Of a stretch of DNA of 64,000 nucleotides, positions 1-10,415 are shown piece after piece. Made by a program: the position numbers and the translations under genes. The notes beneath the pieces are model-generated. The model did no database searches. It had not been told where the DNA came from and worked only from the letters and a program-made list of their open reading frames with translations. Every line of letters begins with the position of its first letter. Positions within the stretch are counted from its first letter, which is position 1. Location of the stretch: assembly GCF_003534205.1 (NCBI RefSeq), contig NZ_CP011102.1, positions 1,562,036 to 1,626,035 of the forward strand, read 5' to 3'. This DNA comes from Listeria weihenstephanensis. GTDB lineage: Bacteria > Bacillota > Bacilli > Lactobacillales > Listeriaceae.

Positions 1-777
1 GGTGAAATGGATGTTTCGGTCATCGATGAGCTGCCGGCGGGACGAAAACAAATCGAAACATATTGGGTGAAACATCAAATGCTTGATCGCGTCATCGGTT
101 TTATCGAACAGGAAATTGCGAAAGGTCGGCAAGCGTATGTTATTTGCCCACTCATTGAAGAATCGGAGAAACTCGATGTCCAAAATGCGATTGACATGTA
201 TAATATTTTAAACGGTAAATGGCAGGGCAAGCACACAGCAGGACTCATGCATGGGAAACTTCTATCCGCTGACAAAGATCAAATCATGCGTGATTTTAAT
301 GATCACAAAATTGACTGTCTTGTTTCTACAACGGTGGTTGAAGTCGGTGTCAACGTTCCAAATGCTACCATGATGGTGATCTATGATGCGGATCGGTTTG
401 GTCTTGCGCAACTTCATCAGCTTCGTGGTCGTGTCGGTCGTGGCGCAGAGCAATCTTTTTGCGTGCTCATCGCGGATCCGAAAACAGAAGTTGGGAAAGA
501 GCGCATGACGATTATGACGGAAACAAACGACGGTTTCGTTGTGAGTGAGCGCGATTTAGAACTCCGAGGTCCAGGCGATTTCTTCGGGAAAAAGCAGAGC
601 GGTATCCCGGAATTCAAAGTGGCAGATATGGTGCATGACTACCGAGTGTTAGAAATTGCTCGCCAAGATGCCGTTGAAATCATTTACCAAGATCATTTTT
701 TAGAAGCCGAAGAATACGCGCCATTACGAAGCTTTTTTGAGGCTAGCGGCGTATTTAGTGAACAGAAATTAGACTAA
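1..777 (+). CDS. recG: RecG ATP-dependent DNA helicase, C-terminal part (5' end outside window)
   Basis: C-terminal 258 residues of RecG, the branch-migrating helicase that remodels Holliday junctions and stalled forks. The frame is open to base 1, so the start and wedge domain lie outside the window. Visible are the helicase C-terminal lobe with motif V-like [15 protein letters not shown] and motif [14 protein letters not shown], then the RecG-typical [19 protein letters not shown] segment. The stop is at 775-777. It sits just before fapR, as in Bacillus and Listeria. No defect is seen in the visible part. Confidence 0.95.
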   Translation, partial: GEMDVSVIDELPAGRKQIETYWVKHQMLDRVIGFIEQEIAKGRQAYVICPLIEESEKLDVQNAIDMYNILNGKWQGKHTAGLMHGKLLSADKDQIMRDFNDHKIDCLVSTTVVEVGVNVPNATMMVIYDADRFGLAQLHQLRGRVGRGAEQSFCVLIADPKTEVGKERMTIMTETNDGFVVSERDLELRGPGDFFGKKQSGIPEFKVADMVHDYRVLEIARQDAVEIIYQDHFLEAEEYAPLRSFFEASGVFSEQKLD

Positions 778-803
778 TACAATAAAAATTCTAACCTTAT
801 AAC

Positions 804-832
804 TTGCATGTTCGAAGCATTTTTTATATATT
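804..832 (+). promoter_or_regulatory. Sigma-A promoter of the fapR operon
   Basis: A -35 box TTGCAT (804-809), a 17-bp spacer and a -10 box TATATT (827-832) precede fapR. The start would fall inside the FapR operator that follows directly, which fits repression by occlusion. Confidence 0.7.
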
Positions 833-836
833 ACTC

Positions 837-853
837 TTAGTATCTGGTATTAA
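837..853. promoter_or_regulatory. FapR operator (17-bp palindrome)
   Basis: TTAGTATCTGGTATTAA closely matches the known FapR box (TTAGTACCTRGTATTAA type) and lies immediately downstream of the -10 box. This implies that FapR represses its own operon and malonyl-CoA relieves it. Confidence 0.85.
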
Positions 854-889
854 ATTTCAAAAATGACAGGGGAAGAGAGAGGAATTTGC

Positions 890-1471
890 ATGAAGAAATA
901 TCCTAAAAAAGAAAGGCAAGCACGATTGGTCGATGCGATTGAAGAAAATCCATTTATTACGGATGAACAATTGGCTGAAAAGTTTCACGTAAGTGTGCAG
1001 ACCATTCGATTAGACAGGGTTGCACTCGCCATTCCAGAACTGCGCGAACGTATTAAACATGTAGCTTCTGAAAACTATGCTGATGCGGTTCGCTCCCTTC
1101 CGATTGAAGAAGTTATTGGAGAAATCATTGATATTGAATTAAATAAAGGCGCGATTTCGATTTTTGAAGTTGGGCCAGAACATGTTTTTAAGCGGAATAA
1201 AATCGCGCGTGGTCATCATTTATTTGCGCAAGCGAACTCACTGGCAACAGCGATTATTCCGAATGACCTAGCCTTAACAACTCAAGCAACGGTGCGCTTT
1301 ATCCATTCTGTAAAAGAAGGAGAACGTGTAATTGCTAAAGCGAAAGTTCGTGACCAAAGGAATAGCAGATCTATTACGATTGTGGATGTAAACAGCTACG
1401 TCGGCGAAGAAATGGTATTAAAAGGCAAATTCGAGATGTACCATACGACGGAAAAAAGTAAAAAGGACTGA
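890..1471 (+). CDS. fapR: FapR, malonyl-CoA-responsive repressor of fatty acid and phospholipid genes
   Basis: Transcription factor of 193 residues that represses fatty acid and phospholipid synthesis genes and is released by malonyl-CoA. A DeoR-like helix-turn-helix lies at about residues 20-45 ([19 protein letters not shown]), followed by a linker helix and a C-terminal hotdog effector domain (about 80-190). ATG 890 is chosen because AGAGAGGAA lies just upstream and the protein then begins [10 protein letters not shown]. An in-frame ATG at 863 lacks a ribosome site. It is first in an operon with plsX, fabD and fabG, with a FapR box in its own promoter. Confidence 0.95.
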   Translation: MKKYPKKERQARLVDAIEENPFITDEQLAEKFHVSVQTIRLDRVALAIPELRERIKHVASENYADAVRSLPIEEVIGEIIDIELNKGAISIFEVGPEHVFKRNKIARGHHLFAQANSLATAIIPNDLALTTQATVRFIHSVKEGERVIAKAKVRDQRNSRSITIVDVNSYVGEEMVLKGKFEMYHTTEKSKKD

Positions 1472-1477
1472 GAAATA

Positions 1478-2518
1478 ATGAGAATTGCAATTGATGCAAT
1501 GGGCGGCGATCATGCGCCAAAAGAAATTGTACTTGGTGTAATGAAAGCAGCAGCCCAATATAAAGATGTAGAATTTATTCTTTTTGGTGATGAAATTAAA
1601 ATAAATGAATATTTAGCTGATAAAACACGCATTCGGGTTGTACATACGGATGAAAAGATCGAAAGCGATGACGAGCCAGTTCGTGCTGTAAAACGCAAAA
1701 AGAAAGCATCAATGGTTCTTGCCGCACAAGCTGTAAAAGATGGGGAAGCAGACGCTTGTATTTCAGCTGGGAACACGGGAGCGTTAATGGCAACGGGATT
1801 GTTTGTTATCGGTCGTATTAAAGGTATTGATCGCCCAGCTTTGGCGCCAACACTTCCAACAGTTACAGGCAAAGGTTTTGTCATGCTTGATTTAGGTGCG
1901 AATTCCGAAGCGAAGCCTGAACATTTATTACAATTTGGTTTAATGGGTTCGGTTTATGCGGAGAAAGTACGCAAAATTGAGCGCCCACGTGTCGCATTAC
2001 TGAATATCGGAACGGAAGAAACCAAAGGAAACGATCTAACAAAGCGTACTTTTGAATTAATGAAGAACCAAAATGTATATAATTTTGTTGGTAATGTAGA
2101 AGCGCGCGATATTATGATGGATGTGGCAGATGTTATCGTAACAGACGGTTTCACAGGTAATATGGTACTGAAATCTATCGAAGGAACAGCAGGCGCGTTC
2201 TTTAGTCTAATGAAAATGAGCCTTCTAAATGGCTTTAAAAATAAGATCGCCGCGTCTTTCTTGAAAAAAGATCTGATGGAATTGAAGGCAAAAATGGACT
2301 ATAGCGAATATGGCGGGGCCTGTCTTTTCGGTGTTCAAGCGCCCGTTATTAAAGCGCATGGCTCATCCAACGCTAGTGCCATTTTTTCAACTGTCCGTCA
2401 AGCACGTGAAATGGTTCAAAAACAAGTGGTAGAAACGATTAAAACAGAAGTTGCAAGCGGTCATTTACAAGCAGAAAAAGAGAAAGCAGAGCGTGAAGGA
2501 GGAACTAAGAGTGAGTAA
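1478..2518 (+). CDS. plsX: PlsX, phosphate acyltransferase
   Basis: Converts acyl-ACP to acyl-phosphate, which PlsY uses to make lysophosphatidic acid, the first step of membrane phospholipid synthesis. It is 346 residues and begins [18 protein letters not shown], the family signature. It also has the [10 protein letters not shown] and GNVEARD segments. The C-terminus runs slightly longer than in Bacillus because of a charged tail ([14 protein letters not shown]) that overlaps the fabD start by 8 bp. It starts 6 bp after fapR, so translation is probably coupled along the operon. Confidence 0.96.
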   Translation: MRIAIDAMGGDHAPKEIVLGVMKAAAQYKDVEFILFGDEIKINEYLADKTRIRVVHTDEKIESDDEPVRAVKRKKKASMVLAAQAVKDGEADACISAGNTGALMATGLFVIGRIKGIDRPALAPTLPTVTGKGFVMLDLGANSEAKPEHLLQFGLMGSVYAEKVRKIERPRVALLNIGTEETKGNDLTKRTFELMKNQNVYNFVGNVEARDIMMDVADVIVTDGFTGNMVLKSIEGTAGAFFSLMKMSLLNGFKNKIAASFLKKDLMELKAKMDYSEYGGACLFGVQAPVIKAHGSSNASAIFSTVRQAREMVQKQVVETIKTEVASGHLQAEKEKAEREGGTKSE

Positions 2519-3455
2519 AATAGCATTCGTATTCCCTGGTCAAGGGTCACAAAAAATAGGTATGGGACAAGATGTTGCTGCCGAATATAAAGAAGCGCAG
2601 GCGGTTTACACAGCCGCTGATGCCAAATTAGGCTATTCGATTACCGATGTAATTAACGACGGTCCAATGGAACTTTTAACAAAATCGGAAAATGCACAAC
2701 CAGCGTTAGTTTCGACAAGTGTAGCCATTTTGAGAGCACTTGAAACGTACGGCGTGAAAGCGGATTTCGTGGCAGGTCATAGCCTAGGCGAATATAGCGC
2801 GCTTGTAGCAGGTGGTTTCCTAACGGCAGAAGACGCTATTTATTTAGTGCATCGTCGCGGTAAATTAATGGAAGCAGCGGTACCGAACGGACAAGGCGCG
2901 ATGGCAGCGGTACTCGGTCTAGACCGTGAAAAGTTGGGCGCGATCACAGACTCCGTGACATCAGAAGGCGACGATGTCCAACTCGCAAATTTAAATTGCC
3001 CAGGCCAAATCGTCATCTCAGGAACTGTCGTGGGCGTTGAAAAAGCAGGCGAACAAGCAAAAGAAGCTGGTGCGAAACGTGTGTTACCACTGGCGGTAAG
3101 TGGACCATTCCATTCTAAATTAATGATCCCAGCAGCAGAACAATTCCAAGCAGAACTGGATAATATCGCGTTCCAAGACGGCAAAATCCCAGTGGTGAAT
3201 AACGTGGATGCCGAAGCAACAACGGACAAAAATGCCATTCCTGAAAAACTAGTTAAACAAATCTATTCTCCTGTTTTGTGGGAAGATATTGTGACAAATC
3301 TTATCGAACAAGGTGTGGATACTTTTGTTGAAATCGGTTCAGGCAAAGTACTTTCAGGCCTAATCAAGAAAATAAACCGCGATGTAACAATTTTAGCGGC
3401 AGGCGACGTTGCTTCTGTGAAAGAAGTTGCGGAACAATTGAAGGAGGCAGAATAA
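2511..3455 (+). CDS. fabD: FabD, malonyl-CoA:ACP transacylase
   Basis: Transfers malonyl from CoA to acyl carrier protein to feed fatty acid elongation. It is 314 residues from GTG 2511; the start is set by GGAGG at 2499-2503 and by the family N-terminus [13 protein letters not shown]. An upstream in-frame ATG at 2451 lies deep inside plsX and is rejected. The nucleophile serine is in [15 protein letters not shown], and the second conserved region is GPFHSKLM. Its first 8 bp overlap plsX, and its TAA shares one base with the fabG ATG. Confidence 0.96.
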   Translation: MSKIAFVFPGQGSQKIGMGQDVAAEYKEAQAVYTAADAKLGYSITDVINDGPMELLTKSENAQPALVSTSVAILRALETYGVKADFVAGHSLGEYSALVAGGFLTAEDAIYLVHRRGKLMEAAVPNGQGAMAAVLGLDREKLGAITDSVTSEGDDVQLANLNCPGQIVISGTVVGVEKAGEQAKEAGAKRVLPLAVSGPFHSKLMIPAAEQFQAELDNIAFQDGKIPVVNNVDAEATTDKNAIPEKLVKQIYSPVLWEDIVTNLIEQGVDTFVEIGSGKVLSGLIKKINRDVTILAAGDVASVKEVAEQLKEAE

Positions 3456-4198
3456 TGACATTAACAGGTAAAGTAGCGCTTGTAACAGGCGGCTCACGCG
3501 GAATTGGTCGCGAAATCGTAATGACACTTGCAAAAGAAGGCGCGACAGTATTTTTTAATTATAATGGGAGCCAAGAAGCGGCGGAAGCGATTGTAAAAGA
3601 AATTACGGATGCAGGCGGAGAAGCGGCGGCAATGAAAGCAAACGTAGCGATTGAAGAGGACGTACAAGCTCTTTTTAAAGAAGCTGTTGATAAATATGGT
3701 CGCATCGATATTTTAGTGAATAATGCTGGTATTACGCGCGATAACTTATTAATGCGTATGAAAGTGGATGAGTGGGACGCGGTTATTGATACAAACTTAA
3801 AAGGCGTATTCCTATGCACAAAAGCCGTTTCTCGTACGATGATGAAACAGCGCTATGGCAAAATTATTAATATCACATCTGTTGTTGGCTTGATTGGAAA
3901 CGCGGGTCAAGCAAATTATGTGGCGAGTAAAGCGGGCGTTATCGGCTTAACAAAAACGACAGCGCGTGAACTAGCGGCGCGCGGTATTAATGTGAATGCG
4001 GTAGCTCCTGGTTTTATCGCAACAGAAATGACGGATGAACTAGACGAAGCGACGAAAACAGCGATGTTAGCTCAAATTCCGCTTGGTAAATATGGTTCGG
4101 TGGAAGATGTTGCGAATGCAGTGTTGTTCTTAGCGAGTGATGTATCAAGTTATATGACGGGGCAGACAATCGCGGTTGACGGCGGCATGACAATGTAG
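3455..4198 (+). CDS. fabG: FabG, 3-oxoacyl-ACP reductase
   Basis: NADPH-dependent reductase of the fatty acid elongation cycle, 247 residues, classical short-chain dehydrogenase fold. It shows the cofactor loop TGGSRGIG near the N-terminus, the NNAG motif, the catalytic Ser in ITSVVG and the YVASK (YxxxK) pair. The TAATG junction with fabD suggests coupling. A 125-bp palindromic element begins 4 bp after its stop, and acpP downstream has its own promoter, so the operon may end here. Confidence 0.96.
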   Translation: MTLTGKVALVTGGSRGIGREIVMTLAKEGATVFFNYNGSQEAAEAIVKEITDAGGEAAAMKANVAIEEDVQALFKEAVDKYGRIDILVNNAGITRDNLLMRMKVDEWDAVIDTNLKGVFLCTKAVSRTMMKQRYGKIINITSVVGLIGNAGQANYVASKAGVIGLTKTTARELAARGINVNAVAPGFIATEMTDELDEATKTAMLAQIPLGKYGSVEDVANAVLFLASDVSSYMTGQTIAVDGGMTM

Positions 4199-4201
4199 TC
4201 T

Positions 4202-4326
4202 TGCTGGGCGACGAGAAATACCCATCTTCGTCGTTAAAGTCTGCGCTCCGATGCTCTCGTACCTCAGTACGCTCCGCTTCGGTGCTCGACTTTGCCTAGA
4301 ATCTGGGCATTTCTCGTCGCCCAGCA
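4202..4326. repeat. 125-bp palindromic intergenic element
   Basis: Two 23-nt arms (4202-4224 and 4304-4326) are complementary at 22 of 23 positions. Between them a second hairpin is centred on CGTAC-CTCA-GTACG, and AAAGTC pairs with GACTTT. As RNA the whole unit folds into one long stem-loop. There is no U-tract, so it is not a standard terminator. It looks like a small mobile or MITE-like repeat. The rest of 4327-4569 is non-coding; I see only a short palindrome at 4527-4539 (TGCTAGTCTAGCA). Confidence 0.7.
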
Positions 4327-4569
4327 GTTTGGAGGCACGGAGTTGGATTGGAAGTTAGTCAAGGCTTAGCTAGGAGTGGACAGAATATCATTTGAGTTGA
4401 CAAATGAGCAGCTCTCGCCCCGCTGAGGTTTTGTGGTTGAGGTCGTGAGTTGCGTTAAGGATTAGTTTTAAAATGCTAATTATTCCCTTTTTCGCATCGA
4501 ATAAGTGTATCCTGATCTCATTAGAATGCTAGTCTAGCACTCGTTTTTGTGTCTTTTTTTAATTAATAG

Positions 4570-4598
4570 TTTACGAAATGGGAGAAATCCTATATAAT
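4570..4598 (+). promoter_or_regulatory. Sigma-A promoter of acpP
   Basis: TTTACG (4570-4575), a 17-bp spacer and a perfect TATAAT (4593-4598) lie just upstream of a strong GGAGGGAGG ribosome site. acpP therefore seems to have its own strong promoter and a very short leader. Confidence 0.8.
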
Positions 4599-4619
4599 AC
4601 TTGGAGGGAGGTGAAGTAA

Positions 4620-4856
<237 letters not shown>

Positions 4857-4882
4857 TTCCGACTTGTTTTAAGCAAATGAAC

Positions 4883-4964
4883 GAGGGTGTCTAGGTAGCA
4901 CAGACTGTTTTAGACGGTTAATCCGGTTAAAAAATTCTGTCGCACGTCTAGACATCCTCTTTTT
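4883..4964 (+). terminator. acpP terminator
   Basis: GAGGGTGTCTAG (4883-4894) pairs with CTAGACATCCTC (4948-4959) and is followed by a T-run. The long loop holds a second partly complementary pair (GCACAGA with TCTGTCGC). Confidence 0.7.
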
Positions 4965-4975
4965 CCACATTAAAG

Positions 4976-5021
4976 TTTATTTTCTAAGCAGAGTCTGATT
5001 TACAGCTGTTTAGAAAATAAA
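4976..5021 (+). promoter_or_regulatory. Long hairpin in the rnc leader
   Basis: TTTATTTTCTAA (4976-4987) and TTAGAAAATAAA (5010-5021) are perfectly complementary. The stem extends inward with CAG/CTG after one mismatch. No T-run follows, so it is not a typical terminator. It ends 36 bp before the rnc start and could be an RNase III processing or autoregulation site (inference). Confidence 0.6.
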
Positions 5022-5057
5022 GCTCTGGTGTGTCAATAGAAACGGAGGGCTTTACAG

Positions 5058-5747
5058 ATGAATCTTTGGGAAGAACTACAAGAAAGTGTAGGCTTTACTT
5101 TTACGGATATTAATCTTTTGAAAACGGCTTTTACTCATTCATCCTACGTCAATGAACATCGCAAGGAAAAGATTGAGGATAATGAACGTTTGGAGTTTCT
5201 TGGTGACGCGGTGCTTGAAGTGACCGTATCGCGTTATTTATTTGAGAAATTCCCAGATATGGCGGAAGGTCAGATGACAAAGATGCGTGCGTCCATCGTC
5301 TGCGAGCCATCACTCGTTGATTTTGCGGAGATGGTGAACTTCTCGCGCTACGTTAGACTTGGGCGTGGGGAAGAGCGTGCGGGCGGTAGAACGAGACCTG
5401 CGCTGCTTGCTGATGTTTTTGAATCCTTTATCGGTGCGCTCTTTTTAGATCAGGGGCTGGATAAAGTGGTGCGCTTTTTGGAACGTGTCGTCTTTCCTAA
5501 GATCGATGCGGGCTATTATGAGCAAACTGTGGATTATAAAACGCAGCTACAAGAAATCGTGCAGAAGGATCGCGATGTTGTGATCACCTATACGATTTTA
5601 GATGAAAAAGGACCTGCGCATAGCAAGGCGTTCGAGGCTGTTGTTGCTATTAACGGAGTAAAACGTGGTGATGGTACTGGAAAAACGAAGAAACAAGCGG
5701 AGCAACATGCTGCTAAAAGTGCCATTGAAGCGTTGCGCCAAAACTAA
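5058..5747 (+). CDS. rnc: Ribonuclease III
   Basis: Double-strand-specific endoribonuclease that processes rRNA precursors and structured mRNAs. It is 229 residues. The RNase III signature [13 protein letters not shown] lies near residue 43, the second acidic cluster near [15 protein letters not shown], and a C-terminal dsRNA-binding domain at about 158-228 ([11 protein letters not shown] ... [16 protein letters not shown]). The start follows ACGGAGGG. It is followed 19 bp later by smc, the classical rnc-smc-ftsY arrangement. Confidence 0.97.
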   Translation: MNLWEELQESVGFTFTDINLLKTAFTHSSYVNEHRKEKIEDNERLEFLGDAVLEVTVSRYLFEKFPDMAEGQMTKMRASIVCEPSLVDFAEMVNFSRYVRLGRGEERAGGRTRPALLADVFESFIGALFLDQGLDKVVRFLERVVFPKIDAGYYEQTVDYKTQLQEIVQKDRDVVITYTILDEKGPAHSKAFEAVVAINGVKRGDGTGKTKKQAEQHAAKSAIEALRQN

Positions 5748-5766
5748 GCGGTAAAGGAGTCCGGAC

Positions 5767-8700
5767 ATGTTATTAAAACGACTGGAAATGAATGGTTTCA
5801 AATCATTTGCTGACAAGATGGTAATTGATTTTGTGCCGGGCACTACGGCGATTGTAGGTCCAAATGGAAGTGGAAAAAGCAATATTACCGAAGCGATTCG
5901 CTGGGTACTTGGAGAGCAATCTGCCAAAAGCCTTCGCGGTGGACGCATGGGCGATGTTATTTTTGCAGGGAGTGATACGAGAAAACCGATCAATTTTGCG
6001 GAAGTTTCACTCGTTTTTGAAAATGAGGATCGCTTTTTACCGCTGGATTATAGTGAAGTGTCGGTGACAAGACGTATTTTCCGAAATGGAGATAGTGATT
6101 ATTTGATTAATAAGCAATCGTGTCGCTTGAAGGATATTGTGGATTTATTTATGGATTCAGGTCTTGGGCGCGAGTCGTTTTCGATTATTAGTCAGGGGAA
6201 AATTGACGAGATCTTAAATAGTAAACCAGAAGAACGGCGCTCGATTTTTGAAGAAGCTGCTGGTGTACTTAAATATAAACATCGCAAAAAACAGGCTGAA
6301 AATAAACTTTTCGAGACCGAAGAGAATTTGAATCGGGTACAAGATATTCTGTATGAGCTAGAAAATCAGATGGAGCCGCTTGAAATTCAGGCGAGCGTAG
6401 CAAAGGACTACTTATTCCAGCAAGAGGAATTGGAGAAGTTCGAAGTCACGCTTCTTGTTGCGGAGATTGAGGCCTTCACGGAAAAAATCGCGGGGCAAAA
6501 AGCAGAATTTGAAAAGACTGGCGATATTTTAGTGAAGATGCAGGCAGAAATTAAAGCAGAAGAAACGCAGATTTATACGCAAAAGCAAAAACTTGCAGCA
6601 CTCGATCAACAAATAGAGGTGATGCAAGCCGAGTTATTGGATGCAACGGAGCGATTGGAGCAGCTAGAAGGACAACGCAATGTCGCATTGGAGCGCAAAA
6701 AACATAGTAATGAGAACGAACAGGGCTTAAATGAAAACTTGCAACAAGTCGAGGCGAAAATTGCAACACTGGAAACGCAAAAACAAGTTTTATTGCAGGA
6801 TAAGTTAGAAAAAGCAGCTGTCCTCGAGGTTTTCATAAAGGAAAAGAAAGCGCTCGAAGCCAAGTTAGCGGAATATAACACGCTGTCTGAAGAAAAAATC
6901 GAGAACATGAAAAGTGATTATATCGAATTACGCCACACACAAACAACGATGAAAAATGATATCGGTTATTTGGAACGCCAGCTATCGCAAATGCAAGGCC
7001 GGTCGGAGAAATTGGACCAGGAGAATCAGCAACATATCACGGAGCGTAACGAAATTAATGCGCACGTAGCAAGTCTGGAGAAGCATTTAGCCGAACTACA
7101 AGCGAAACTCGCGGAACAAATGGCGCATTACCAAGCAATTCAAGCAGCATTGACAAAGCAAGAAGCAGTTTTTACCAAGCAGGAACAGGAAATGTATCGT
7201 CAATATGAACTGATCCAACAAGCGAAATCGCGTCAGGATACGTTAGCGGAACTTGCAGATGATTACGCTGGATTTTTCCAAGGTGTTCGTGAAGTTTTGA
7301 AGGCCAAGAAGAAGTTGAACGGGATTTTAGGCGCTTTTGTGGAACTGGTTGAAATTCCGGAACATTACCAAAAAGCATTGGAAATCGCGCTTGGTGCGAA
7401 TGCGCAGCACGTGATTGTGAAAGATGATCAAGCGGCGCGTGATGCCATCCGTTATTTGAAAGATACGCGGGCAGGGCGGGCGACATTTTTACCGTTGACA
7501 ACGATGCAACCACGCCAAATACCTACAGCCACAAAACAAGCCATCGAGCAGCAACCAGCTTTTGTTGCTTTGGCAAGTGATGTTTTGACGTATGATTCTC
7601 AGATCGAGAATGTTATTTTGAATGCGCTTGGAACGACAATTTTGGCAAAGGATTTAAAGGGCGCGAATTTACTCGCAAAAATGGTGAATTTCCGATATCG
7701 CGTGGTGACATTAGAAGGCGATGTTGTTAATGCGGGCGGTTCTATGACTGGTGGGGCAACAGCGCAAGGCAAATCGTCTATTATGACACGAAAACATGAA
7801 TTAGAAAATCTGAGCAAAACAATCGCGCAGATGGCCGTATCCGTCGAGAAAACGGAAAAACAATATGCAACACTCAAAAATGAAGTGAAGGAAACACGTG
7901 AACAGCTGGAAGAAGCGCGTTCTGTCGGGGAAACACTCCGCTTACAAGAAACGGAACTGCTTGGCAAAAAAGAACGTGCCCAAGAGCGTCTCGTTGTTGC
8001 GAATAAACAACTTCAAATTTATGATATGGAAAAAGAAGAAGGTACGACCGAGCTAGGCCAGCTATCTGAACGTAAAGTTACGCTAGAACAAGAGCTAGCC
8101 GCGTTACTCGTTACCATTGAGGCACTAGATCAGCAAATCCAGGAGATGACGCAAAAAAGAAAAGAGCAAGAGAATAACCGTGTCAGCGATCAAGAGAGCT
8201 ATTCTACGATCAAATCTCAAGCCGCAGTGGGACGAGAACAGCTCCAAACAGCGGAGCAAGCACTCCGAAATCTGGAAACGGATATCAGTGAGTATTACGC
8301 AGAAAAAGAAGCCTTGTCATCCAAACTCGCGATGTTACAATCGAACATAGAAACTGTTCACACGAGTACAGAAGCGTTGGCAGAAGCAATTGAACAGGCT
8401 CGTGAAACGAAAGATCAAACAGCGATAAAACGTGAGAAATTACGAGAAGATCGCGCTCAAATACAGGACGATTTAGCAGAATCGGAAGAATTACTGCAAC
8501 AAAAACAAAATCAAGCTAGTTTTTATATGGAACAAAAGACCTCCGCAGAAGTTGGCATGAGTCGGCTCAATGCGGATATCGACAATCGCTTAGAGCGTTT
8601 ATCTGAGACATATGTGCTCACTTTTGAGGCTGCTAAAGCACGCGCTATGGCTGATTTAGATATCGACCACGCGCGTTCTAAGGTTCGCTTGCTGAAACGC

Positions 8701-9327
8701 TCGATCGATGAATTAGGTGTTGTGAATATCGGCGCCATTGATGAATTTGAGCGAATTAAAGAACGTTTTGAATTCTTGAATGGGCAACAAACGGATTTAT
8801 TGGAGGCGAAAACGACGCTTTTCCAAGTCATGGATGAGATGGATGAAGAGATGAAAAAACGCTTTGACGCATCTTTCACGGCGATTCAGACGGAATTCGC
8901 GATTGTCTTCCCTGAACTTTTTGGCGGTGGACAAGCACGATTGATCTTGCAAAATCCAGATGAAGTTTTGACAACGGGCGTTGATATTGAGGCCCAACCA
9001 CCAGGCAAGAAGCTCCAAAATTTGAGTTTGCTATCTGGTGGGGAACGTGCGTTAACAGCGATCGCTTTATTATTTGCGATTATTCGCGTGCGACCGATGC
9101 CATTCTGTATTTTAGATGAAGTAGAGGCAGCGCTTGATGAAGCAAATGTGACGCGATTCAGCCGCTATTTGAAGAAATTTGAACGCGATATTCAGTTTAT
9201 CGTGATCACGCACCGCAAAGGCACGATGGAAGAAGCTGATGTTTTATACGGTGTAACGATGCAAGAATCCGGTGTCTCTAAGCTCGTTTCGGTACGCTTG
9301 GAAGAGACCGCCGAATTAATCAAATAA
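5767..9327 (+). CDS. smc: SMC chromosome condensation ATPase
   Basis: Chromosome organising ATPase that works with ScpA/ScpB in nucleoid compaction and segregation. At 1186 residues it has full family length. The Walker A motif GPNGSGKSN lies near residue 32. Two long coiled coils flank a hinge at about 515-640 (LNGILGAFVELVEIPEHY ... GGSMTGG). The C-terminal head has the signature LSGGERALTAIA (about 1088-1099) and Walker B FCILDEVEAALDEAN (about 1110-1124). No frameshift is seen. It is in an operon with rnc and ftsY (16-bp gap). Confidence 0.97.
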   Translation: MLLKRLEMNGFKSFADKMVIDFVPGTTAIVGPNGSGKSNITEAIRWVLGEQSAKSLRGGRMGDVIFAGSDTRKPINFAEVSLVFENEDRFLPLDYSEVSVTRRIFRNGDSDYLINKQSCRLKDIVDLFMDSGLGRESFSIISQGKIDEILNSKPEERRSIFEEAAGVLKYKHRKKQAENKLFETEENLNRVQDILYELENQMEPLEIQASVAKDYLFQQEELEKFEVTLLVAEIEAFTEKIAGQKAEFEKTGDILVKMQAEIKAEETQIYTQKQKLAALDQQIEVMQAELLDATERLEQLEGQRNVALERKKHSNENEQGLNENLQQVEAKIATLETQKQVLLQDKLEKAAVLEVFIKEKKALEAKLAEYNTLSEEKIENMKSDYIELRHTQTTMKNDIGYLERQLSQMQGRSEKLDQENQQHITERNEINAHVASLEKHLAELQAKLAEQMAHYQAIQAALTKQEAVFTKQEQEMYRQYELIQQAKSRQDTLAELADDYAGFFQGVREVLKAKKKLNGILGAFVELVEIPEHYQKALEIALGANAQHVIVKDDQAARDAIRYLKDTRAGRATFLPLTTMQPRQIPTATKQAIEQQPAFVALASDVLTYDSQIENVILNALGTTILAKDLKGANLLAKMVNFRYRVVTLEGDVVNAGGSMTGGATAQGKSSIMTRKHELENLSKTIAQMAVSVEKTEKQYATLKNEVKETREQLEEARSVGETLRLQETELLGKKERAQERLVVANKQLQIYDMEKEEGTTELGQLSERKVTLEQELAALLVTIEALDQQIQEMTQKRKEQENNRVSDQESYSTIKSQAAVGREQLQTAEQALRNLETDISEYYAEKEALSSKLAMLQSNIETVHTSTEALAEAIEQARETKDQTAIKREKLREDRAQIQDDLAESEELLQQKQNQASFYMEQKTSAEVGMSRLNADIDNRLERLSETYVLTFEAAKARAMADLDIDHARSKVRLLKRSIDELGVVNIGAIDEFERIKERFEFLNGQQTDLLEAKTTLFQVMDEMDEEMKKRFDASFTAIQTEFAIVFPELFGGGQARLILQNPDEVLTTGVDIEAQPPGKKLQNLSLLSGGERALTAIALLFAIIRVRPMPFCILDEVEAALDEANVTRFSRYLKKFERDIQFIVITHRKGTMEEADVLYGVTMQESGVSKLVSVRLEETAELIK

Positions 9328-9343
9328 GAGGAGTTGCAATCCG

Positions 9344-10333
9344 ATGACATTTTTTAAGAAAATGAAAGATAAATTAACACAGCAAACGGACTCGGTAACA
9401 GAGAAATTCAAAGATGGCTTATCTAAAACACGGGACAATTTTTCGGGTAAAATGAATGAACTCGTTGCTCGTTATCGCAAAGTAGATGAGGAATTTTTTG
9501 AAGAATTGGAAGAGCTTTTGATCCAAGCGGATGTTGGTTTTGATACGGCGCTTGAAGTTGTGGATCAGTTACGTGAAGAAGTGAAATTGCGCAACATTCA
9601 AGATCCAAAAGCGGTACAAGAGGTCATCGTTGAGAAACTTGTGGCGATTTATCAAGGGGAAGACGAGGAATTACCAGAGCTTAATATCCAAGCAACAGGT
9701 TTAACGGTGATCTTATTTGTAGGCGTGAACGGTGTCGGTAAAACAACGACGATCGGGAAATTAGCGCATCATTTGAAATCAGAAGGCAAAAAAGTATTGC
9801 TTGCGGCGGGCGACACGTTCCGAGCTGGCGCGATTGATCAGCTAGACGTTTGGGGCGAGCGCGTCGGTGTAGACGTTATTAAACAAGCCGAGGGAAGCGA
9901 TCCTGCGGCGGTGATGTATGACGCGGTTCAGGCTGCGAAAGCGCGCGGTGTGGACGTGCTACTCTGTGATACGGCTGGACGCTTACAGAATAAAGTCAAT
10001 CTCATGAACGAGCTAGAGAAGGTGAAACGTGTAATCACGCGTGAAGTACCAGATGCTCCGCATGAAGTGTTGCTCGTTCTAGATGCTACGACTGGACAAA
10101 ATGCGTTTATTCAAGCGAAACAGTTCAAGGAAGCAACAGATGTGAGTGGAATTGTACTGACTAAACTAGATGGCACAGCAAAAGGTGGAATTGTGATTGC
10201 GATTCGTAACGAGTTGCATATTCCTGTTAAATTTGTTGGGCTAGGCGAGAAAATGGACGATTTACAAGCTTTTGATGCGAACGAATATGTATATGGTTTA
10301 TTCGCTGATGTGATCGATAGCGCGAAGGAATAA
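9344..10333 (+). CDS. ftsY: FtsY, signal recognition particle receptor
   Basis: SRP receptor GTPase that docks ribosome-SRP complexes at the membrane. It is 329 residues. A short charged N-terminal region (MTFFKKMKDKLTQQTDSVTEK) is followed by the helical N domain and the G domain with P-loop GVNGVGKTTTIGK (about 126-138), DTAGR and TKLDG motifs. It lacks the long acidic A domain of enterobacteria, as is usual in Firmicutes. It is last in the rnc-smc-ftsY unit, and its partner ffh lies 1.4 kb downstream. Confidence 0.97.
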   Translation: MTFFKKMKDKLTQQTDSVTEKFKDGLSKTRDNFSGKMNELVARYRKVDEEFFEELEELLIQADVGFDTALEVVDQLREEVKLRNIQDPKAVQEVIVEKLVAIYQGEDEELPELNIQATGLTVILFVGVNGVGKTTTIGKLAHHLKSEGKKVLLAAGDTFRAGAIDQLDVWGERVGVDVIKQAEGSDPAAVMYDAVQAAKARGVDVLLCDTAGRLQNKVNLMNELEKVKRVITREVPDAPHEVLLVLDATTGQNAFIQAKQFKEATDVSGIVLTKLDGTAKGGIVIAIRNELHIPVKFVGLGEKMDDLQAFDANEYVYGLFADVIDSAKE

Positions 10334-10348
10334 TTTTATTTTGTCAAT

Positions 10349-10415
10349 AAAGAAACCTGTCCGCATGAAAACTTCTACGCGATTGAGCGTGTGTCTTCAT
10401 GCGGACAGGTTCTTT
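10349..10415. terminator. Bidirectional terminator between ftsY and the convergent reductase gene
   Basis: An inverted repeat of about 19 bp (core CCTGTCCGCATGAA with its complement) carries A-rich and T-rich flanks, so it can end transcription from both sides. Confidence 0.8.

Noticed and set aside
4527-4539. Palindrome TGCTAGTCTAGCA before acpP as a FapR box
   Set aside because: It does not fit the FapR consensus and lies about 30 bp upstream of the acpP -35 box; left unassigned.
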